Shown here: positions 47,819 to 56,884 of the stretch, one piece after another
Layout: every line of letters begins with the position of its first letter
How positions within the stretch are numbered: position 1 is the stretch's first letter
NCBI GenBank assembly: GCA_934444765.1
Contig: CAKSDC010000002.1
Coordinates: forward strand, 62,001 to 126,000
DNA length: 64,000 bases
Source: an uncultured Oscillospiraceae bacterium
GTDB taxonomy: Bacteria; Bacillota; Clostridia; Oscillospirales; Ruminococcaceae
Direction: 5' to 3'
Program-made: the position numbers and the translations under genes
Notes under the pieces: model-generated
Told to the model about the DNA's origin: nothing
Seen by the model: only the letters and a program-made list of their open reading frames with translations
Database searches by the model: none

Positions 47819-48577
47819 TTACTTTTCGGAAATAAGAGCGGTCATATCGTATATACCTGCTGGCTTATCCTTTAAGAATACACTTGCATTTAAAGAACCT
47901 TCAGCGAATACACTCTTAGAAGATGCTGTATGCTTTAAAGATATAACTTCATCGTGACCTGCAAATATCACTTCATGTTCGCCTACTATAGTACCACCTC
48001 TGATAGAGTGGATACCTATTTCATGCTTATCACGTTTTTTGCGTTGAGAGTGTCTGTCATAGACGTAAGTATCAGTACCGCCTAAAGTTTCGTTTATAGC
48101 GTTGGCTATCATTAAAGCTGTACCACTTGGAGCGTCTATCTTTTGGTTGTGATGTTTTTCTACTATTTCGATATCGAACTGATTGCCTAAAATTTCGGTA
48201 GCCTTTTTAGATAGTCCTACTAATAGGTTGATACCTAAAGACATATTCCATGAAAAGAATACAGGTATCTGTTCGGATGCTTTTTTAATTTCGTTGATTT
48301 GAGCGTCGGAATATCCAGTAGTAGCTAACACTACAGGAGTACCAGTAGTTAGACAGTATTCTAATAAAGACTTTAATACCATAGGGTGAGAATAGTCTAT
48401 AATAACGTCTGGTTTAACTGGTAGTTCGTTAGGATTAGCAACTATAGGAAAGTCGGCATACTGTTGAGTATTAACGTCTATTCCGCCTACTACCTTAATA
48501 TCGTCACGATTAAGAATGCAACTGTATAGAGTCTTTCCCATTTTTCCGTTAGCACCACATAGTACTACGTTTACCAT
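47819..48577 (-). CDS. dapB: 4-hydroxy-tetrahydrodipicolinate reductase
   Basis: Second dedicated step toward diaminopimelate and lysine. 252 residues: the NAD(P) motif VNVVLCGANGKMGKTL at the N-terminus, and the catalytic EKHHNQKIDAPSGTA and GEHEVIFAGHDE motifs. The chosen ATG (48577) follows AAAGGAAG by eight bases; an upstream GTG at 48586 overlaps that site. It follows dapA at 75 bp, with a short hairpin between. Confidence 0.96.
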   Translation of the reverse strand: MVNVVLCGANGKMGKTLYSCILNRDDIKVVGGIDVNTQQYADFPIVANPNELPVKPDVIIDYSHPMVLKSLLEYCLTTGTPVVLATTGYSDAQINEIKKASEQIPVFFSWNMSLGINLLVGLSKKATEILGNQFDIEIVEKHHNQKIDAPSGTALMIANAINETLGGTDTYVYDRHSQRKKRDKHEIGIHSIRGGTIVGEHEVIFAGHDEVISLKHTASSKSVFAEGSLNASVFLKDKPAGIYDMTALISEK

Positions 48578-48607
48578 ATAAAACACTTCCTTTATAATTA
48601 TTAATAA

Positions 48608-48632
48608 GGGCGGAACTTTAACATATCCGCCC
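48608..48632 (-). promoter_or_regulatory. Intercistronic hairpin dapA-dapB
   Basis: GGGCGGA / TCCGCCC, 7 bp, no U-run in the minus-strand direction. Possibly a stability or processing element. Confidence 0.5.
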
Positions 48633-48652
48633 GATATAGTATATATTATCTA

Positions 48653-49543
48653 CTACTTTACTAAGCCGTGAGCCTTCAAACTATCTGCTAAAGTCTTACG
48701 GTTAGCATCACTCATAGAGTATAAAGGCATACGACATGGACCTACATTAGTACCCATCAAGTTTAAGGCTTCCTTAACAGGTATAGGATTTACTTCTATA
48801 AATAAGTCGTTTATTAGGTCTAAAAGTTCTATTTGCATTTTAGAAGCCTTAGCATAGTCGCCATCTAAACAAGCCTTAGTCATTTCATGAGTTTCTTTAG
48901 GCATAACGTTAGATAGTACCGAGATAACACCCTTAGCACCTAAAGACATCATAGGAACTATTTGGTCATCGTTACCACTGTATATATCTAATCTATCGCC
49001 TACTTTACTAATTAGCTTAGCTATAAAACTAATGTTTCCGCTTGCTTCTTTAACGGCTACTATATTTTTAGTGTTAGCTAATTGGTCGAAAGTATCTATA
49101 GTCATAGTAACGCCAGTTCTACTTGGTATGTGATATAGTATACAAGGAATATCTACACTATTAGCTATAGCGTTAAAATGAGCTACTAAGCCTCTTTGAG
49201 TAGTCTTGTTATAGTAAGGAGTTACTAATAATAGACCGTCAGCACCTAATCTTTGAGCGTGTTGTGAAAGTTGTATGGCATATTTGGTATCGTTACTGCC
49301 AGTACCAGCTATAACAGGAACTCTTTTATTAGCACGTTCTACAGCGTAACGGATACATTCGGTATGTTCATCATCTGACATAGTTGAAGACTCTCCAGTA
49401 GTACCACATATTATTATAGCGTCGGTACCGTTTTCAATTTGATAGTCTATCATTTCGCCTAACTTGTCAAAGTTAATGGTTTCGTCTTGGTTCATAGGTG
49501 TAATTATGGCTACACCAGCTCCAGTGAATATAGTATTTTTCAT
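48653..49543 (-). CDS. dapA: 4-hydroxy-tetrahydrodipicolinate synthase
   Basis: It condenses pyruvate with aspartate semialdehyde. 296 residues: FTGAGVAIITPM at the start, CGTTGESSTM, YYNKTTQRG, YHIPSRTGV and the Schiff-base lysine in VAVKEASGN, all typical. It stands 183 bp after asd. The gap contains the small inverted repeat ATGAGTA / TACTCAT and an imperfect hairpin with arms ATGGAA / TTCCAT but no strong terminator, so read-through from asd is likely. Confidence 0.97.
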   Translation of the reverse strand: MKNTIFTGAGVAIITPMNQDETINFDKLGEMIDYQIENGTDAIIICGTTGESSTMSDDEHTECIRYAVERANKRVPVIAGTGSNDTKYAIQLSQHAQRLGADGLLLVTPYYNKTTQRGLVAHFNAIANSVDIPCILYHIPSRTGVTMTIDTFDQLANTKNIVAVKEASGNISFIAKLISKVGDRLDIYSGNDDQIVPMMSLGAKGVISVLSNVMPKETHEMTKACLDGDYAKASKMQIELLDLINDLFIEVNPIPVKEALNLMGTNVGPCRMPLYSMSDANRKTLADSLKAHGLVK

Positions 49544-49726
49544 AAAGCCTAACTTACCCCTTTCAAGAGAAGATAACGTATTAATTAATCTATGTTATTA
49601 TAGTATATTGGTACTAAACCATGAGTAAAAATACTCATAGTTATAGCACCATACCATTAAAATTTTTTTACTATCTTTTAAACATTATATGGAATAGTAT
49701 ATATAATAGTTCCATATAAGACAATA

Positions 49727-50812
49727 TTAGTCAAAATAGCCTTTTTTAGCTAATAGTTCGGCTAATAGTACGCCACCACCTGCAGCACCTCTTAAAGTGT
49801 TATGTGATAGGCATACAAACTTATAGTCGTATTGAGTATCTTCTCTAAGTCTACCAGTAGATACTGCCATACCACCTTCTAACATTCTGTCTAACTTAGC
49901 TTGAGGTCTGTTATCTTCTTCAAAGTAGTGTATAAACTGCTTTGGAGCGTGTGGAAGTTCTAACTCTTGAGGTACACCCTTAAAGTTCTTCCAAAGTTCT
50001 AAAATCTGTTCCTTAGTAGGCTTCTTTTCAAAGGATACGAATACAGCAGCAGTGTGTCCATTAGATACAGGAACTCTTAAGCACTGTGTAGTGATAGCAG
50101 GAGTAATAGCCTTAACTATCTTACCATCTTCTACCTTGCCCCAAACCTTTAAAGGTTCTTGTTCAGACTTTTCTTCTTCGCCACCGATATATGGTATTAG
50201 GTTATCTACCATTTCAGGCCAAGTTTCAAAAGTCTTACCAGCACCGCTGATAGCTTGGTAAGTACAAGCTAACACCTTAGTAATACCAAAAGCTTCCTTT
50301 AGAGGGTGTAACGCTGGAACGTAACTTTGAATAGAACAGTTAGACTTAACAGCTATAAATCCTCTCTTAGTGCCAAGTCTTTCTCTTTGGGACTTAATAA
50401 CTTCTAAGTGTTCAGGATTAATTTCTGGGACTACCATAGGAACGTCGTCAGTAAATCTATGAGCAGAGTTGTTAGATACTACAGGACACTCTGCCTTAGC
50501 GTATCTTTCTTCTAAAGCCTTAATTTCGTCTTTTTTCATATCTACTGCACAGAATACAAAGTCTACCATGTTAGCAATCTTTTCTACGTCTGCGGTAGCG
50601 TCCATAACTACTATATCCTTCATATTTTCAGGAATAGGAGTATCCATAACCCACTTTTTACCTACTGCTTCTTGATAAGTTTTACCTGCAGAACGTGGAG
50701 AAGCTGCTAAAGCTACTACCTTAAACCATGGGTGGTCTTGTAATAGGGTAGCAAAACGCTGACCAACCATACCAGTTGCTCCAATGATACCTACATTGTA
50801 CTGTTGTTTCAT
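49727..50812 (-). CDS. asd: Aspartate-semialdehyde dehydrogenase
   Basis: It reduces aspartyl phosphate to aspartate semialdehyde, the branch point for lysine, threonine and methionine. 361 residues: NVGIIGATGMVGQRF, VVSNNSAHR, the catalytic cysteine in KSNCSIQSY, and VPVSNGHTAAVFV. The length and the sequence around the cysteine match the archaeal/fungal-like Asd group. AAAGGAG precedes the ATG. It is the first gene downstream of the lysine riboswitch, so lysine controls the asd-dapA-dapB set. Confidence 0.95.
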   Translation of the reverse strand: MKQQYNVGIIGATGMVGQRFATLLQDHPWFKVVALAASPRSAGKTYQEAVGKKWVMDTPIPENMKDIVVMDATADVEKIANMVDFVFCAVDMKKDEIKALEERYAKAECPVVSNNSAHRFTDDVPMVVPEINPEHLEVIKSQRERLGTKRGFIAVKSNCSIQSYVPALHPLKEAFGITKVLACTYQAISGAGKTFETWPEMVDNLIPYIGGEEEKSEQEPLKVWGKVEDGKIVKAITPAITTQCLRVPVSNGHTAAVFVSFEKKPTKEQILELWKNFKGVPQELELPHAPKQFIHYFEEDNRPQAKLDRMLEGGMAVSTGRLREDTQYDYKFVCLSHNTLRGAAGGGVLLAELLAKKGYFD

Positions 50813-51011
50813 GTTAAAAAACTCCTTTTAAAATATATTAATAATGCAAGGATATTTATTAGAATAATAATATTCCATATGCACACAAAGTACCAGTTTC
50901 AATTCACAGTCGAAACTTACGAAGTTTAATAGTCTGGAAATTTTATACACAGTTCCAAACGCTACTGCCGTTAAGTTGCTTTTTGATATATTGAAAAAAT
51001 TGTGAACATTG

Positions 51012-51034
51012 AAAAAACCAGTTGAAAACTGGTT
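51012..51034 (-). terminator. Terminator of the lysine riboswitch
   Basis: AACCAGTT / AACTGGTT followed on the minus strand by TTTTTT, about 45 bp after the aptamer. Confidence 0.88.
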
Positions 51035-51078
51035 CATCATGCGTTATAATAAATAGATACTGACATACAAAAAAATAT

Positions 51079-51254
51079 GCCGATAGCCCTCCACCATAAC
51101 TTATGATGACAGTCATAAACCTATTAAGCCTATGCCCAACGCTAAAACTTCCGAATGTCTTAACGTTTCGGCAGTATTGCCTTTGGTTCTATAGTGGGTG
51201 GCTCGGATACCTTTTATACTAAAGAACTACTAATCGTTACTGCACCTCTATCCT
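51079..51254 (-). promoter_or_regulatory. Lysine riboswitch (L box)
   Basis: The minus-strand leader has the conserved L-box blocks in order: TAGAGGTGCAGTAACGATTA, GTAGTT, AAAGGCAATACTGCCGAAACG, GCGTTGGGCATAGGCTT, GACTGTCATC and TGGTGGAGGGCTATC. It sits between a consensus promoter and a terminator upstream of asd-dapA-dapB. This is the expected context for lysine-induced transcription termination. Confidence 0.93.
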
Positions 51255-51264
51255 TTACAGTACT

Positions 51265-51293
51265 ATAATATCATGTTATTTTTTTGTTGTCAA
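51265..51293 (-). promoter_or_regulatory. Promoter of the lysine-riboswitch operon
   Basis: TTGACA, 17 bases, TATTAT on the minus strand. Between the terminator and asd (50813-51011) I see no further element. A divergent queA promoter is not clear. Confidence 0.88.
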
Positions 51294-51331
51294 CAGTTTT
51301 TTAAAACTTTTAGATTGGAGATTTTTATATA

Positions 51332-52357
51332 ATGAAAAAGTCAGACTTTTTTTATAACCTACCTGAAGAATTAATAGCACAAACTCCTATAGAACCTCGT
51401 AACGCTTCCCGTATGATGGTAGTAGACCGTAACTCTGGTGAAGTCTCTCATGACCACTTTTACAACCTATGTAAGTATCTAAAAAAAGGTGACCTACTGG
51501 TTATGAACGACTCCAGAGTACTACCTGCAAGACTATACGGCGAAAAGATAGAAAATCATACGTTTATAGAGTTCTTACTATTAGAGCAAAAAGGCGATAA
51601 ACTTTGGGAAATCATCTGTAAACCAGGAAAAAAAGCCAAAGTAGGTACTAAGTTTTCATTTGGGGACGGAAGACTAATAGCCACCGTTAAAGAGGTTAAA
51701 GACGACGGCAACAGAATAGTTCAATTTGAGTGCGAAGGTAACTTCTTTACTGCCTTAGAAGACGTAGGTCAAATGCCTTTACCACCTTACATTACCGAAA
51801 AGCTACAGGATAAGGAAAGATACCAAACAGTATACTCCAAAGAACTCGGTTCTTCCGCTGCTCCAACGGCTGGTCTACACTTTACTAAGGAACAGATTGC
51901 TCAACTACAAGATATGGGCATAAACGTAGCATACGTTACACTCCACGTTGGATTAGGTACTTTTAGACCTGTAAAAGAAGACGATATATTAGACCACAAG
52001 ATGCATAGCGAACACTATCACCTATCACAGGAAACCGCCGACTTAATAAACTCCACTAAACAGAACGGCGGTAGAGTAATCGCTGTAGGTACTACTACTT
52101 GCAGAACTCTTGAAAGTGTAGCTACTTTCTACGACGAACTCGCAGAACATGACGGCTACACAGATATATTCATCTACCCAGGCTATAAGTTTAAAGTGTT
52201 AGACGGCTTAATTACTAACTTCCACTTACCAGAGAGTACTCTAATCATGTTGGTATCCGCTTTTATGGGTTATGAACACACTATGAACGCCTACAAAGTA
52301 GCCGTAGAACAGAAGTACAGATTCTTTTCCTTTGGAGACTGTATGCTAATACTATAG
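51332..52357 (+). CDS. queA: S-adenosylmethionine:tRNA ribosyltransferase-isomerase
   Basis: It transfers the ribosyl group of SAM to preQ1 in tRNA, forming epoxyqueuosine. 341 residues: the N-terminal FFYNLPEELIAQTPIEPR, NDSRVLPARLYGEK, the signature SAAPTAGLHFT, and a final FFSFGDCMLI. TTGGAG precedes the ATG. It is followed by tgt, the preceding enzyme of the queuosine pathway, but with a promoter and terminator between them. Confidence 0.97.
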   Translation: MKKSDFFYNLPEELIAQTPIEPRNASRMMVVDRNSGEVSHDHFYNLCKYLKKGDLLVMNDSRVLPARLYGEKIENHTFIEFLLLEQKGDKLWEIICKPGKKAKVGTKFSFGDGRLIATVKEVKDDGNRIVQFECEGNFFTALEDVGQMPLPPYITEKLQDKERYQTVYSKELGSSAAPTAGLHFTKEQIAQLQDMGINVAYVTLHVGLGTFRPVKEDDILDHKMHSEHYHLSQETADLINSTKQNGGRVIAVGTTTCRTLESVATFYDELAEHDGYTDIFIYPGYKFKVLDGLITNFHLPESTLIMLVSAFMGYEHTMNAYKVAVEQKYRFFSFGDCMLIL

Positions 52358-52366
52358 GCATATACG

Positions 52367-52395
52367 TTGACAAATTAAAAGTATTACTGTATAAT
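52367..52395 (+). promoter_or_regulatory. Promoter between queA and tgt
   Basis: TTGACA, 17 bases, TATAAT: a perfect consensus beginning 9 bases after the queA stop. Confidence 0.9.
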
Positions 52396-52418
52396 ATCTT
52401 AATATAGATACCTTACCG

Positions 52419-52454
52419 TCGGTAATAGATACTACTACTCTATTACCGATTTTT
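52419..52454 (+). terminator. Terminator-like attenuator in the tgt leader
   Basis: TCGGTAATAGA / TCTATTACCGA (11 bp) followed by TTTTT. It starts about 17 bases after the predicted transcription start, so it would stop transcripts from the 52367 promoter before tgt, and also end queA transcripts. Confidence 0.85.
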
Positions 52455-52492
52455 AGGAACTTAACTACTAATATTGGAGTGTATTATTAACT

Positions 52493-53623
52493 ATGTTTAA
52501 ACTATTAAAAAAAGAAAATAACGCTCGTAGAGGCGTATTAGAAACCGTTCACGGAACGGTTCAAACTCCTTGCTTTATGAACGTTGGTACTTGTGGTGCT
52601 ATTAAAGGTGGAATATCCTCTTTAGACTTAGTAGACCTAAAGTGTCAAGTAGAACTATGTAACACATACCATTTACACCTACGCCCAACCGATAAGGTAG
52701 TAAAGGAAATGGGTGGACTTCATAAGTTTATGAACTGGCACAAACCTATACTTACCGATAGTGGCGGATTTCAAGTATTCTCATTAGCACCACTTAGAAA
52801 GATTAAAGAAGAAGGTGTATACTTTGCTTCCCACATAGACGGCAGAAGAATATTCATGGGACCGGAAGAGAGTATGCAAATTCAATCCAACTTAGGTTCT
52901 ACCATAGCTATGGCTTTTGATGAGTGCGTAGAAAATCCTGCTACTTATGAATACTCTAAAAACTCTTGTGCAAGAACCACTCGTTGGTTAGTAAGATGTA
53001 AGGTAGAAATGCAACGCTTAAACTCTCTACCAGATACTATCAATCCTAATCAGATGCTATTCGGTATCAATCAAGGCTGTACGTTCGACGACTTAAGAGT
53101 ATCCCATATGAAAGATATAGTATCTTTAGACTTAGACGGTTACGCTATAGGAGGTCTTGCAGTTGGCGAACCTACAGAGGAAATGTATCGCATTATAGAA
53201 ACTGTAGAACCTTATATGCCTACTCATAAACCAAGATATCTTATGGGTGTAGGTACACCTTCTAATATAATAGAGGGCGTAGCTCGTGGTGTGGATATGT
53301 TCGACTGTGTTATGCCAAGTCGTAACGCTCGACACGCTACAGTGTTCACATGGAGTGGTATTATGCATCTAACTAACAAGTGCTACGAAACCGATAGCAA
53401 GCCTATAGACGAACAGTGCGACTGTCCAGTATGCAGAAACTTTTCAAGAGCGTATATTAGACACCTATTCAAAGCACAAGAACAGCTTGCAGGTCGTTTA
53501 GCGGTTATGCATAACCTATACTTCTACAACACCTTAGCGGAAAAAATTCGTAACGCTTTAGATGAGGGTTCTTTTGAAGACTTTAGAAAGCAATACTCTC
53601 AACTTCTTGCTACAAGAATATAG
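52493..53623 (+). CDS. tgt: tRNA-guanine transglycosylase
   Basis: It exchanges guanine 34 for preQ1 in GUN-anticodon tRNAs. 376 residues: ARRGVLETVHGTVQTPCFMN, the active-site LTDSGGFQVFSL, GINQGC, IGGLAVGEP, MGVGTP and the second catalytic Asp region DMFDCVMPSR. The zinc site is CDCPVC with RAYIRHLF. GGAG lies about 13 bases upstream of the ATG, a little far. It lies downstream of queA and a promoter-terminator leader. Confidence 0.97.
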   Translation: MFKLLKKENNARRGVLETVHGTVQTPCFMNVGTCGAIKGGISSLDLVDLKCQVELCNTYHLHLRPTDKVVKEMGGLHKFMNWHKPILTDSGGFQVFSLAPLRKIKEEGVYFASHIDGRRIFMGPEESMQIQSNLGSTIAMAFDECVENPATYEYSKNSCARTTRWLVRCKVEMQRLNSLPDTINPNQMLFGINQGCTFDDLRVSHMKDIVSLDLDGYAIGGLAVGEPTEEMYRIIETVEPYMPTHKPRYLMGVGTPSNIIEGVARGVDMFDCVMPSRNARHATVFTWSGIMHLTNKCYETDSKPIDEQCDCPVCRNFSRAYIRHLFKAQEQLAGRLAVMHNLYFYNTLAEKIRNALDEGSFEDFRKQYSQLLATRI

Positions 53624-53648
53624 TCTACACTTGTGAGGTGATATTTGT

Positions 53649-54140
53649 ATGAAGTATACTTCTAACACTTTGGAAGACTTTAATATTCACGATACCGCAT
53701 TAGTACAGTTTGGTTATCAAGACGATGAGTGCATATTCATAGTAAATAGTTTTTGTGTAAAGTCTACTTGTAAAGACAATCCCAACGACTACGATATGCA
53801 AGTCGGTGACGGTCTAATTAGATTTAAAGGTATAGAGTTCAAAGAGATGTGTTACAAAGGCTATAAACAGTATAATAGTAATCATCAGATAACCGACGTA
53901 GTAGTAGATAGATATATCAATCCATTCGATATAGACGGCGAAATTAGTAATATGATAGACTTAAACCCTGAAATATACAGTTGCGATAGTCTTGACAACG
54001 GCGACTATGTACTAACTATACTCTGTGAAAAAGAAGTAATTCAACTTATAGTATCTTTCAATAGCGTGGCTATACAATGGAACTCTTTTGACGGCAAAGC
54101 ATGGTATGTAAAGGAGAGTAATCATGGAAATATGCAATAA
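53649..54140 (+). CDS. Hypothetical protein overlapping the endonuclease V gene
   Basis: 163 acidic, beta-rich residues without signal peptide or membrane segment. I do not recognise a family. Notable features are a tyrosine-rich central part (CYKGYKQYNSNHQITD) and a C-terminal VAIQWNSFDGKAWYV, reminiscent of small uncharacterised ligand-binding folds. GAGGTGA precedes the ATG. Its last 17 bases overlap the start of the endonuclease V gene, and AAGGAG for that gene lies inside it, so the two are probably translationally coupled. It appears intact rather than a remnant. Confidence 0.75.
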   Translation: MKYTSNTLEDFNIHDTALVQFGYQDDECIFIVNSFCVKSTCKDNPNDYDMQVGDGLIRFKGIEFKEMCYKGYKQYNSNHQITDVVVDRYINPFDIDGEISNMIDLNPEIYSCDSLDNGDYVLTILCEKEVIQLIVSFNSVAIQWNSFDGKAWYVKESNHGNMQ

Positions 54141-54849
54141 ATACTTATACGACCTAAACTATCACACAGAAGAATACTTCAACACTGTACAGAATACTCT
54201 ATCTAAGCAGATATCTCTACAGGATACTATAAGTATCCAAGATATTAACTCCGTTGCAGGTGTGGACTTAGCCTATTGGAACTATCAAGGTAAAGAATAC
54301 GCCGTATGTTGCATAGTGGTATTAGACTATAATACTCATCAAGTTATCGAAAAGCAGTATTCTTATGGTGAAATTACTGTTCCTTATATAGCAGGATATC
54401 TGGCATTTAGAGAACTTCCTCTAATAGTACAAACCGTTAAAAAGTTAAATACTACTCCTGATGTATTCATGTTCGACGGTAACGGATATCTACACCCTCG
54501 CCATATGGGAATAGCTACACATTCTTCATATATACTAAATAAGCCTACTATAGGAGTAGCTAAAACGTACTACAAGATTAACAGAGTGGATTTTACTATG
54601 CCTGATAATATTCTAAATGCCTATACTGACATATCCATAGACGGTACAGTATACGGCAGAGCCGTTAGAACTAACGTTGGAGTTAAACCTATATTCGTAT
54701 CTTGTGGGAACTATCTATGCTTAGATACTGCTATGAAAGTAACGTTAAGTCTAATAAGTCCAAAAGATAGTAGACTACCTATTACTACTCGTCTTGCAGA
54801 CTTAGAAACTCACACTATGCGTGAACAGTTAAAAAATACTATGCTTTAG
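54124..54849 (+). CDS. nfi: Endonuclease V
   Basis: It cleaves DNA one base 3' to inosine (deaminated adenine) and starts repair. 241 residues carry the catalytic motifs VAGVDLAY, PYIAGYLAFRELP, and FMFDGNGYLHPRHMGIATHSS, giving the expected Asp, Glu and Asp ligands. The motif usually reading HLG is HSS here. KAGVAKT- and VRTNVGVKPIFVS-like regions complete the fold. It is coupled to the upstream hypothetical gene and followed 15 bp later by a HAD phosphatase. Confidence 0.9.
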   Translation: MEICNKYLYDLNYHTEEYFNTVQNTLSKQISLQDTISIQDINSVAGVDLAYWNYQGKEYAVCCIVVLDYNTHQVIEKQYSYGEITVPYIAGYLAFRELPLIVQTVKKLNTTPDVFMFDGNGYLHPRHMGIATHSSYILNKPTIGVAKTYYKINRVDFTMPDNILNAYTDISIDGTVYGRAVRTNVGVKPIFVSCGNYLCLDTAMKVTLSLISPKDSRLPITTRLADLETHTMREQLKNTML

Positions 54850-54864
54850 AAAGGTCTTGATATT

Positions 54865-55512
54865 ATGGTAAAGTTAGTAATATTCGATTTAGACGGTACT
54901 CTAATAGATTCGTTAGAAGATTTGGGTACTGCTATAAACGTATCGTTAGAAAAGATGGGTCTACCTACTCATAAAATGGAAAAGTTCAACTACTATGTAG
55001 GCAACGGTATTAAAAGACTCTGTGAACGTTCAGTAGGTGAACATATTGACAGAGCAGAAGAACTATATACTCTATTTGGCGAATACTATGGTTCTCACTA
55101 TGCAGTATATACTAAACCTTATAGTCACATAGAAGAAGTTCTTAACCGTTTAAAAGCTGACGGAATTAAAATCGCCGTAGCAAGCAACAAAGCGGAAAAC
55201 TTTGTGGTTAAAATAGTAACCGAACTATTTCCTAACATAACCTTTGATAGCATTAAAGGTCAAACGGATACTCGTGACAAAAAACCTTGTCCAGATATAA
55301 TATTCCAAACCATGGAAGAATTAGGAGTATCTAAACAAGATACTATATTAGTAGGTGATAGCAACGTAGATATTCAAACTTCCAAAAATGCCGATATACC
55401 AAGTATAGGGTGTCTTTGGGGTTTCCGTGACTATCAAGAACTACATCAAGCAGGTGCTACAAAAATAGTCGCTGAACCTTTGGAACTAATAGACGCTATA
55501 GAGAGTATGTAA
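54865..55512 (+). CDS. HAD-family phosphatase, phosphoglycolate phosphatase-like
   Basis: 215 residues. The motifs are in HAD order: DLDGTLIDS (motif 1, nucleophile Asp), VASNKAE (motif 2), a Lys in DKKPCPD (motif 3) and VGDSNVDIQTS (motif 4), with a four-helix cap between motifs 1 and 2. This is the Gph/PGPase-like group. Removal of 2-phosphoglycolate after DNA repair would suit its neighbour nfi, but other sugar phosphates are possible. AAAGG precedes the ATG. Confidence 0.85.
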   Translation: MVKLVIFDLDGTLIDSLEDLGTAINVSLEKMGLPTHKMEKFNYYVGNGIKRLCERSVGEHIDRAEELYTLFGEYYGSHYAVYTKPYSHIEEVLNRLKADGIKIAVASNKAENFVVKIVTELFPNITFDSIKGQTDTRDKKPCPDIIFQTMEELGVSKQDTILVGDSNVDIQTSKNADIPSIGCLWGFRDYQELHQAGATKIVAEPLELIDAIESM

Positions 55513-55524
55513 ATATCTACAAAG

Positions 55525-55552
55525 ATTGGGAAGTCGTTTAAGACCTCCCAAT
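55525..55552 (+). terminator. Hairpin after the HAD gene
   Basis: ATTGGGA / TCCCAAT with inner GTC / GAC. The U-tract is weak, so termination is probable but not certain. It may serve leuB (-) as well. Confidence 0.55.
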
Positions 55553-55580
55553 AGTTATATATGTACTATGTAAGTATATA

Positions 55581-56654
55581 CTATACTCTTGCAGAGATTA
55601 AGTCGCCCATTTCGGAGCAAGTAACAGCCTTCATACCCTCAGACATGATATCGCCTGTACGATAGCCTTCTTCAAGTACGACGTTTACTGCATTTTCGAT
55701 AGCGTCAGCCTCTTTAGGCATATCGAAGGAGTAACGTAACATCATAGCTACAGATAGTATAGTAGCTATAGGGTTAGCCTTATTTTGTCCTGCGATATCA
55801 GGTGCAGAGCCATGAATAGGTTCATATAGACCTAAAGAAGTTTCACCTAAACTTGCACTTGGTATCATACCTAAAGAACCAGTAATCATGCTTGCTTCAT
55901 CGGATAGTATATCGCCGAATAGATTTTCGGTAACTATTACGTCAAACTGAGCTGGATTTCTTACTAATTGCATAGCACAGTTATCTACTAAAGTATCTTC
56001 AAACTGTACATCAGGATTTAGTTCAGCATACTTATGAGCAATCTTTCTCCAAAGTCTTGAAGTATCTAATACGTTAGCCTTGTCTACAGAGTTTACTTTA
56101 CCACGTCTTTTTTTAGCCATGTCGAAAGCTACTTTCATAATACGTTCAACTTCATAATCGGAGTATGGCATAGTATCTATAGCAGTTTCCACGCCGTTTT
56201 CATCAGTAGTAGTGGAACGCTTTCCGAAGTATGCACCACCTATTAACTCTCTAACTATTACTAAGTCCAGACCGTTTTTAGTGATATCTTCTTTTAAAGG
56301 GCAAGCACTTGCTAAAGGTTGGAATAGCTTTGCAGGTCTAATATTAGCGAATAGTTTTAATGCTGAACGAAGACCTAATAGTCCCTTTTCTGGACGCTTA
56401 TCACCTGCAAGTTTATCCCACTTTGGACCACCTACAGCACCTAATAGTACGCTATCAGATGCTAAACAAGTATCTATAGTTTCTTGAGGTAGTGGACAAC
56501 CAGCTTCATCTATAGCACAACCACCCATTAGAACTTCCTTATAGTCGAAAGTATGACCGAACTTTTCGCCTACCTTGTCAAGAACCTTGATAGCCTCAGT
56601 AACTATTTCAGGACCTATTCCGTCGCCTTTAATTACTGCGATTTTCTTATTCAT
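55581..56654 (-). CDS. leuB: 3-isopropylmalate dehydrogenase
   Basis: It oxidises and decarboxylates 3-isopropylmalate in leucine synthesis, using NAD+. 357 residues: KIAVIKGDGIGPEIV, GAVGGPKWD, RELIGGAYFGKR, the metal-binding VDNCAMQLVRNP with DILSDEASMITGSLGM, and EPIHGSAPDIAGQ. GGGAGG precedes the ATG. It is separated from leuCD by three unrelated small genes, but the spacing (29 bp after the cupin gene) suggests one transcript. Confidence 0.97.
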   Translation of the reverse strand: MNKKIAVIKGDGIGPEIVTEAIKVLDKVGEKFGHTFDYKEVLMGGCAIDEAGCPLPQETIDTCLASDSVLLGAVGGPKWDKLAGDKRPEKGLLGLRSALKLFANIRPAKLFQPLASACPLKEDITKNGLDLVIVRELIGGAYFGKRSTTTDENGVETAIDTMPYSDYEVERIMKVAFDMAKKRRGKVNSVDKANVLDTSRLWRKIAHKYAELNPDVQFEDTLVDNCAMQLVRNPAQFDVIVTENLFGDILSDEASMITGSLGMIPSASLGETSLGLYEPIHGSAPDIAGQNKANPIATILSVAMMLRYSFDMPKEADAIENAVNVVLEEGYRTGDIMSEGMKAVTCSEMGDLISARV

Positions 56655-56683
56655 TATAAAAACCTCCCATAAATTTTAAACTT

Positions 56684-56884
56684 TTATTTTAGAGTAATGC
56701 CCAACATTATAGTAGTATCGTTAATATTATTCCACACTGAATGTAGAACATTACTTTCTACTAAATAGCTTTCATTTTCATTAATTATAACTTCATCATC
56801 ATCAAGTAGAACCTTAGCTTGACCTTTTATAACTACAAACAAGTGTTTGTGTTCATGACTATGATTTTTTATCATAAAATTCAT
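56684..56884 (-). CDS. Minimal cupin-domain protein
   Basis: 66 residues containing one cupin core: motif 1 NHSHEHKHLFVVIKG (metal His residues) and motif 2 YLVESNVLHSVWN. This is shorter than most single-domain cupins but has both motifs, so it is not clearly truncated. Its start overlaps the end of the acetyltransferase gene by 26 bases, implying coupling; ATG codons at 56884 and 56875 are both possible. Function unknown. Confidence 0.7.
   Translation of the reverse strand: MNFMIKNHSHEHKHLFVVIKGQAKVLLDDDEVIINENESYLVESNVLHSVWNNINDTTIMLGITLK

Noticed and set aside
50828..51040. Open frame of 70 codons on the minus strand upstream of asd
   Set aside because: It runs through the riboswitch terminator and AT-rich leader, has no ribosome site and no protein-like composition.
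52396..52492. preQ1 riboswitch upstream of tgt
   Set aside because: The leader before the terminator is about 17 bases and lacks the preQ1 aptamer pattern.
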